A stretch of 64,000 nucleotides of DNA from UMGS1474 sp050946775. Its GTDB lineage: Bacteria; Bacillota; Clostridia; Oscillospirales; Acutalibacteraceae. This document shows positions 59,729-64,000 of this stretch, one piece after another. A program made the translations under genes and the position numbers. Numbering within the stretch: the first letter of the stretch is position 1; each line of letters begins with the position of its first letter. The stretch is from positions 5,411 through 69,410 of the forward strand of contig JBMNVL010000001.1 of the NCBI GenBank assembly GCA_050946775.1. Reading direction: 5' to 3'. The notes below the pieces were generated by a model. It did not search any database, had not been told where the DNA came from, and was given only the letters and a program-made list of their open reading frames with translations.

Positions 59729-61458
59729 GCCGATTCCTCCGAGGCGAACTGGGCGTTGTACAGCCGGTAATAGAAGCCCTGCTTTCGCAGCAGCTCCTCG
59801 TGGGTGCCGCTCTCCACCACGTTGCCGTGGTCGAGCACCAGAATCCTGTCGGCGTCCCGTATGGTGGACAGCCGGTGGGCGATCACGAAGGTGGTGCGCC
59901 CTTCCATCAGCCGCCGGAAGGCCTTTTGGATCCGCTGCTCGGTCAGAATATCCACCGAGCTGGTCGCCTCGTCGAGGATCAGCATGGGCGGATCGAGCAG
60001 CATGGCGCGGGCGATGGTCAGCAGCTGTTTTTGCCCCTGCGACAAGCCGCCGCCGTCCTCGGCGAGAAGGGTGTCGTATCCCTGCGGCAGCCGCCGGATA
60101 AAGCTGTGGGCGTGGGCGGCGCGGGCGGCGGCCTCGATTTGTCCGTCGGTCGCGTCGGGACGGCCGTAAGCGATGTTGTCCCGCACGGTGCCGGCGAACA
60201 GCCAGGTGTCCTGCAGCACCATTCCGAACCGGCGGCGCAATTCGTCCCGCGGCGGCGCTGTGACGGGCTGACCGTCGACGTAGATGGCGCCCCGGTCGGT
60301 TTCGTAAAACCGCATCAGCAGGTTGACCAGGGTGGTCTTGCCGGCGCCGGTCGGGCCGACGATGGCCACCGTGGTGCCCGGCTCGACCGACAGATCGAAC
60401 TGCCGGATCAGCGGTTTTTGGGGATCGTAGGCGAAATCCACCCCCTCGAACCGGACCCGGCCCTGGGGCGGCGAGGGCAAAGCGGCGTCGCCGTCGGGGG
60501 ATTGCTCGTCCTCGTCGAGCACCTGAAAGATCCGCCCCGCCGACGCCACCGCGAGCTGCAATTGCAGGGTGATGGCGGTGATTTCGTTGAAGGGCTTGGC
60601 AAATTGGGCGGTGTAGGTCAGAAAACCGGCGATGGCGCCGGGCGTCAGTCCCGCCAGAATGCCGAACACTCCCACCAGAACGTAGGCGACGTGGTTGACG
60701 AAGCGGGTGCTGGGATTGACCAGCGCCGAGGCAAACTGCGCTTTCCAGCCGCAGCGGTACAATTCCTCGTTGATCGCCCCGAAATCCGCCGCCGCGGCGG
60801 CCTCGCGGCCAAACGCCTTGACGGTGCGCTGACCGGCGACCAGCTCTTCCGCCCGGCCGGTCAGCTCGCCCTGCACCCGGGTCTGCTGGGCGAATTTGCG
60901 GTGCCCGTAGCGGGCGATGACGAAGCCCACCAAAAAGCACAGCGGGGTCACCAGCACCGCCACCAGCGTCACCCGGGGGTCCAGGGTGAGCATAAACGCC
61001 AGGGTCAGCACCACCGTGATCACCCCGGTCACCAGCTGAACGATGCCCTGGTTGAGCCCGTCGGAAACGGCGTCGATATCGTTGGTAAAGCGGCTGATCA
61101 TGTCGCCGCGGGAATGGGAGTCGAAGTATTTCACCGGCAGGCGGCCGAGCTTTTCAAACAGCTCCTGCCGCAGACGGCAGACGGTGCGGTTGGCCGCCAA
61201 ATTGGCCAGCAGCGCCGTGATCCAGGTCAACAGACACCCCGCGCCCACCGTCAGGCTGATCAGCGCCAAAAGCTGGGTCAGCGTAGCCCCGGGACCGTTC
61301 GGCGCGCCGATGCGGTCGATCGCCAGAGCGATCAGCCTGGGCGCCGTCAGCATGGCGGCGCTGCCGGTCAGGGCGCAGAGCACCGCGCCGATCAGCAGTC
61401 CCCGCTGACGCCCGACGGCCCGCAAAAGCCGGGGCACGACCCGCGATCGTTTGCTCAT
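59725..61458 (-). CDS. ABC exporter half-transporter, consensus nucleotide-binding domain
   Basis: A 577-residue protein with six transmembrane helices (about 18-310) and an ATPase domain: Walker A GPTGAGKTTLVNLL, signature LSQGQKQLLTIARA, Walker B MLILDEATSSVD with catalytic Glu, and switch His in IAHRLSTI. With the overlapping upstream gene it should form a heterodimeric exporter of the TM287/288 or LmrCD type. Substrate cannot be told; drugs, lipids and peptides are all possible. Confidence 0.93.
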   Translation of the reverse strand: MSKRSRVVPRLLRAVGRQRGLLIGAVLCALTGSAAMLTAPRLIALAIDRIGAPNGPGATLTQLLALISLTVGAGCLLTWITALLANLAANRTVCRLRQELFEKLGRLPVKYFDSHSRGDMISRFTNDIDAVSDGLNQGIVQLVTGVITVVLTLAFMLTLDPRVTLVAVLVTPLCFLVGFVIARYGHRKFAQQTRVQGELTGRAEELVAGQRTVKAFGREAAAAADFGAINEELYRCGWKAQFASALVNPSTRFVNHVAYVLVGVFGILAGLTPGAIAGFLTYTAQFAKPFNEITAITLQLQLAVASAGRIFQVLDEDEQSPDGDAALPSPPQGRVRFEGVDFAYDPQKPLIRQFDLSVEPGTTVAIVGPTGAGKTTLVNLLMRFYETDRGAIYVDGQPVTAPPRDELRRRFGMVLQDTWLFAGTVRDNIAYGRPDATDGQIEAAARAAHAHSFIRRLPQGYDTLLAEDGGGLSQGQKQLLTIARAMLLDPPMLILDEATSSVDILTEQRIQKAFRRLMEGRTTFVIAHRLSTIRDADRILVLDHGNVVESGTHEELLRKQGFYYRLYNAQFASEESA

Positions 61459-63182
61459 GCCGTGGCGCCTCCTTTCTCCTGCGAGGCGCAGATCTCCCGG
61501 TAGACCGGGCAGTCGGCCAGCAGCTGCTCGTGAGTGCCCACACCCTTGAGCTCGCCGTCGTCCAGCACCAGCAGCAGATCCGCCCGCTTGACGGTGCTGA
61601 CCCGTTGGGAGACGATGAACACGGTCATATCCCCGGTGGTTTCCCGGATGGCCCGGCGCAGCGCCGCGTCGGTGGCGTAATCCAGCGCGCTGGAGGCGTC
61701 GTCGAGGATGAGGATCTCGGGTCGGCGCACCAGCGCCCGGGCAATGGTCAGCCGTTGCCGCTGACCGCCCGACAGGTTGATCCCGCCCCGTTCCACCGGC
61801 GCGTCGTAGCCCAGCGGGCGCTGAAGGATGAACTCCTCCGCCTGCGCCGCTCTCGCCGCGGCGGCCACCGCCTCGTCGGTGGCGTCGGGATCGCCCCAGC
61901 GGACGTTGTCGGCGACGGTGCCGGCGAACAGCTCCGCCGATTGGCTGACCAGCCCGATCTTTCCCCGCAAAACGGCCAGGGGATATTCCCGCGCGTCGGC
62001 GCCGTTGATCAGAACGCGGCCGCCGGTCACGTCGTAAAACCGGGGCAGCAGGTCGATCAGGGTAGATTTGCCCGACCCGGTCGGCCCGATGATCCCCACC
62101 GTGGCGCCCCGCGGCACCGAGAAAGAGACGCCGCTCAGGGCTTTTTCGCCCCCGTGATAGGAAAAGTCGACGTTTTCAAAGACCACCGCCGGAGCGGCCG
62201 GATCTTCGATCGCGCCGGCGCCGTCGGCGACGTCGGGGACGGTCTGCAAAACCTCCAGCACCCGGCCGGCGCTGGCGAACGCCCTGGTGTAGGTCACCAC
62301 CAGATTGGCGACCACGATCAGCGCCAGCAGGATCTGGTTGACGTAGTTGATAAAGGCGATCAGCTCGCCGGTGGTCATCCCGCCGACGGCGATCTGCACC
62401 CGGCCGACGGCGATGATCAGCACCACCGCCATGTTCATCAAAAACTGGGTCAGCGGGTTGAGCAAAGCGGTCACCTTGCCCACCCGCACGGCGGCGCGGC
62501 GGTGATCCTCGGCGGCCTCAAAAAACCGTTCCTCCTCCCGGCCGGTGCGGGCGAAGGCGCGGATCACCCGCACCCCGGAAAGGTTTTCCCGCAGCAGCAG
62601 TCCCAACCGGTCCAGCCGCTTTTGCACCGCCCGGTGCAAAGGCGTCGCCACCTTCATCACCACCACGATGGCCAGCACGAACAGGGGAATGGAGCCCAGA
62701 ATGATCAGCGCCAGCATCGGGTTGATGGAAAAGGACATGATTACCCCGCCGATACACAAAAACGGCGCCCGGGACACCAGCCGGATCAGCATGGCGACGG
62801 CGTATTGCAGCTGGTTGATATCGCCGGTGACCCGGTTGGTCAGCGAAGCGGTGCCGAAAGCTTCCCATTGGGACAAAGACAGGGTGCCGATCTTTTCAAA
62901 GGTTGCCTGCCGCAGACGGGTGCCAAAGCCCTGCGACGTGATCGACGCCACGTATTGGCACACCAGCGCGCAGCAAAGGCCCAGCGTTACCACGCCCAGC
63001 ATTTTCAAGCCCTGCGTCCAGACCAGCGCCGGATCGCCGCCCAGGATCCCCTGGTCGATGGCCTTGGCCATCATCAGCGGCAGGTACAGCTCCAATATCG
63101 CCTCGGTCAGCTTGCAGGCCGGGCCGATGACGCAATAGACGGCGTAGGGCTTGAGGTACCGCCCGAAGGGTCGCAATTGCAC
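61455..63182 (-). CDS. ABC exporter half-transporter, degenerate catalytic site
   Basis: A 575-residue protein with six helices and an ATPase domain: Walker A GPTGSGKSTLIDLL, signature LSGGQRQRLTIARAL, and Walker B ILILDDASSALD, where Asp replaces the catalytic Glu, and VSQRVSTVKRA where the switch His is Gln. One degenerate site is the mark of heterodimeric exporters. It overlaps its partner by 4 bp (ATGA) and is the first gene of the three-gene operon ending with the SLOG protein. Confidence 0.93.
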   Translation of the reverse strand: MQLRPFGRYLKPYAVYCVIGPACKLTEAILELYLPLMMAKAIDQGILGGDPALVWTQGLKMLGVVTLGLCCALVCQYVASITSQGFGTRLRQATFEKIGTLSLSQWEAFGTASLTNRVTGDINQLQYAVAMLIRLVSRAPFLCIGGVIMSFSINPMLALIILGSIPLFVLAIVVVMKVATPLHRAVQKRLDRLGLLLRENLSGVRVIRAFARTGREEERFFEAAEDHRRAAVRVGKVTALLNPLTQFLMNMAVVLIIAVGRVQIAVGGMTTGELIAFINYVNQILLALIVVANLVVTYTRAFASAGRVLEVLQTVPDVADGAGAIEDPAAPAVVFENVDFSYHGGEKALSGVSFSVPRGATVGIIGPTGSGKSTLIDLLPRFYDVTGGRVLINGADAREYPLAVLRGKIGLVSQSAELFAGTVADNVRWGDPDATDEAVAAAARAAQAEEFILQRPLGYDAPVERGGINLSGGQRQRLTIARALVRRPEILILDDASSALDYATDAALRRAIRETTGDMTVFIVSQRVSTVKRADLLLVLDDGELKGVGTHEQLLADCPVYREICASQEKGGATA

Positions 63183-63251
63183 GGGATCCGCTCCTTTCCC
63201 ACAAAACTATATACCATTTTACCACGCGCCGGGAAAAAGTGCAAAATTATT

Positions 63252-63280
63252 TTGCGCCGGCGGGGATTGTGTGGTATACT
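63252..63280 (+). promoter_or_regulatory. Promoter of the last gene in the window
   Basis: TTGCGC and TATACT with a 17-bp spacer. Confidence 0.7.
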
Positions 63281-63305
63281 GGTGCCAAAGAAGGGACGTG
63301 TGGAT

Positions 63306-63818
63306 ATGGATCATTACGTGGAACAACTGGTCGCCAAGCCCAAAACCGGCCGGGAGTATCTGTTGATCGGGCTGATCATCGCCGGCGTGATCGCCGTCGC
63401 GGCGGTGAGCTTTTGGTTTTTGGGGATGTTTTTTATGGTGATCACCCTGGCCGCCGGTTACGGCGCCTATTGGCTGATCCCCACCTTTACCAAGGAGTAC
63501 GAGTATTGCGTCACCAACGGGGACATCGACGTGGATCTGATCACCGGCAAACGCGCCCGCAAGCGGATCGTGTCGGTACGCGGCGGCAAGATCGAGTCGC
63601 TCGAGCCCTTTTCGGGCACCGTCCCGGCGGGCTTTGACCGCACCGTGACCGCCGCGCCGTCCACCGACGGGCCGGGGCTGTGGCGGTTCACCTACCACAG
63701 CAAGAAAAACGGCCGCACCCAGGTGATCTTCCAGCCCAACGAAGCGGTGCTCGACGAGCTGATCGGCGGGCTGTCCCGTCCGCTGCAGGTGCAGGTGAGG
63801 CAGCTGCGGGGACGATGA
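63306..63818 (+). CDS. Small membrane protein, DUF6106-like
   Basis: A 170-residue protein starting MDHYVEQLVAKPKTGREYLL, with two adjacent transmembrane helices (about 20-60: LIGLIIAGVIAVAAVSFWFL and MFFMVITLAAGYGAYWLIP), then a cytosolic PH-like beta-rich domain (YEYCVTNGDIDVDLITGKRA, RIVSVRGGKIESLEPFS). This pattern matches a clostridial family I recall as DUF6106; function unknown. Start 63306 has AAGGGACGTGTGG upstream. It is divergent from the ABC exporter. Confidence 0.75.
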   Translation: MDHYVEQLVAKPKTGREYLLIGLIIAGVIAVAAVSFWFLGMFFMVITLAAGYGAYWLIPTFTKEYEYCVTNGDIDVDLITGKRARKRIVSVRGGKIESLEPFSGTVPAGFDRTVTAAPSTDGPGLWRFTYHSKKNGRTQVIFQPNEAVLDELIGGLSRPLQVQVRQLRGR

Positions 63819-63825
63819 AACTCTT

Positions 63826-64000
63826 TGTCATACCGTAGGGGAGGGGTTTCCCCTCCCGAAAAAAGCGCATACCGATGGTAACCGTCTGGCCCCCTTGCCT
63901 AAAGGGGGCTGTCGCGCCGTTAGGCGTGACTGGGGGATAACGCCGCTTACGCGGCGTGTCGCCCAACGGGCGACTATCCCTCCGACCTCGTCGCCGCAAG
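63826..64000. repeat. Dispersed repeat at the window end
   Basis: Modules GTAGGGGAGGGGTTTCCCCT, CCCCCTTGCCTAAAGGGGGC, and GGGCGACTATCCCTCCGAC recur at 7460, 4993 and (as complement) 52190. It continues past the window. Confidence 0.75.

Noticed and set aside
59264..60940. Single large minus-strand gene covering the SLOG region and beyond
   Set aside because: The upstream part is an out-of-frame reading of the ABC exporter; the SLOG protein starts at GTG 59728.
61530..63305. Plus-strand open frame upstream of the last membrane protein
   Set aside because: Shadow of the ABC exporter genes; the real start is ATG 63306, after the promoter.

Overview
The window is GC-rich, densely coding DNA from a low-oxygen Gram-positive bacterium, most likely a gut member of the class Clostridia (Oscillospirales/Ruminococcaceae-like). 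This is inferred from the V-type ATPase operon, the paired glgC/glgD genes, homodimeric glycyl-tRNA synthetase, lipoproteins and Sec signal peptides without outer-membrane genes, strong AGGAGG ribosome sites, and three proteins with type I dockerin modules of the AADAL type. No rRNA, CRISPR array or insertion-sequence transposase was seen.

Layout. 1-5752: V-type ATPase operon (I end, K, F, E, A, B, D), interrupted between B and D by a dispersed repeat, followed by L-lactate dehydrogenase. 6774-7339: a divergent XRE regulator/small-protein pair around a nested operator. 7508-11406: leftward membrane-lipid block (flippase-like protein, pssA, psd, SGNH esterase). 11549-13435: glyS and a small membrane exporter. 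13603-16533: secreted SGNH esterase-dockerin-GH43 protein. 16593-17460: AT-rich cassette (XRE, frameshifted zinc-ribbon protein, Cys-rich lipoprotein) between two near-identical terminators. 17516-19973: DHHW lipoprotein with Cys-rich repeats and an atypical phosphoribosyltransferase. 20103-22143: AT-rich island with a tandem array of hairpin clusters, a frameshifted gene, a KilA-N protein and a recombinase-domain protein, beside three tRNA genes (Cys, Gly, Phe).

22716-24539: DUF3006-like, metallo-beta-lactamase-fold and S24 repressor genes. 24540-32600: phage packaging and capsid module (terS-like, terL, portal, scaffold-like, capsid, adaptor, tail nozzle) behind a promoter that carries a Gram-positive SOS box and repressor operators; no integrase, lysis or tail-fibre gene is present. 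32603-36572: glycogen operon glgC-glgD-glgA plus a small XRE gene. 36898-40364: membrane protein, two XRE regulators, a phosphatase and an unknown protein. 40579-43584: GH2 beta-galactosidase. 43585-44356: MITE-like element and dispersed repeats. 44357-48716: NUDIX, HAD, ATP-grasp, NAD(P)HX repair and lipoprotein genes. 48968-50449: secreted Ig-like/dockerin protein flanked by a 22-bp direct repeat. 50522-55609: tlyA, a lipoprotein, rarA, glyA, nth. 55665-57965: secreted dockerin metallophosphoesterase.

57966-59265 holds two RNA candidates. One is a leftward RNA of about 480 nt with its own promoter and terminator, built from six copies of a motif resembling GGTGAGTCCCATG; I do not recognise it and rate it the best candidate for something new. 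The other is a 6S-RNA-like 188-nt hairpin. 59264-63182 carries a SLOG protein and a heterodimeric ABC exporter, and 63306-63818 a membrane protein; the window ends in another dispersed repeat. Functionally the window combines energy metabolism, carbohydrate storage and breakdown, envelope lipid synthesis and a damage-inducible capsid module.
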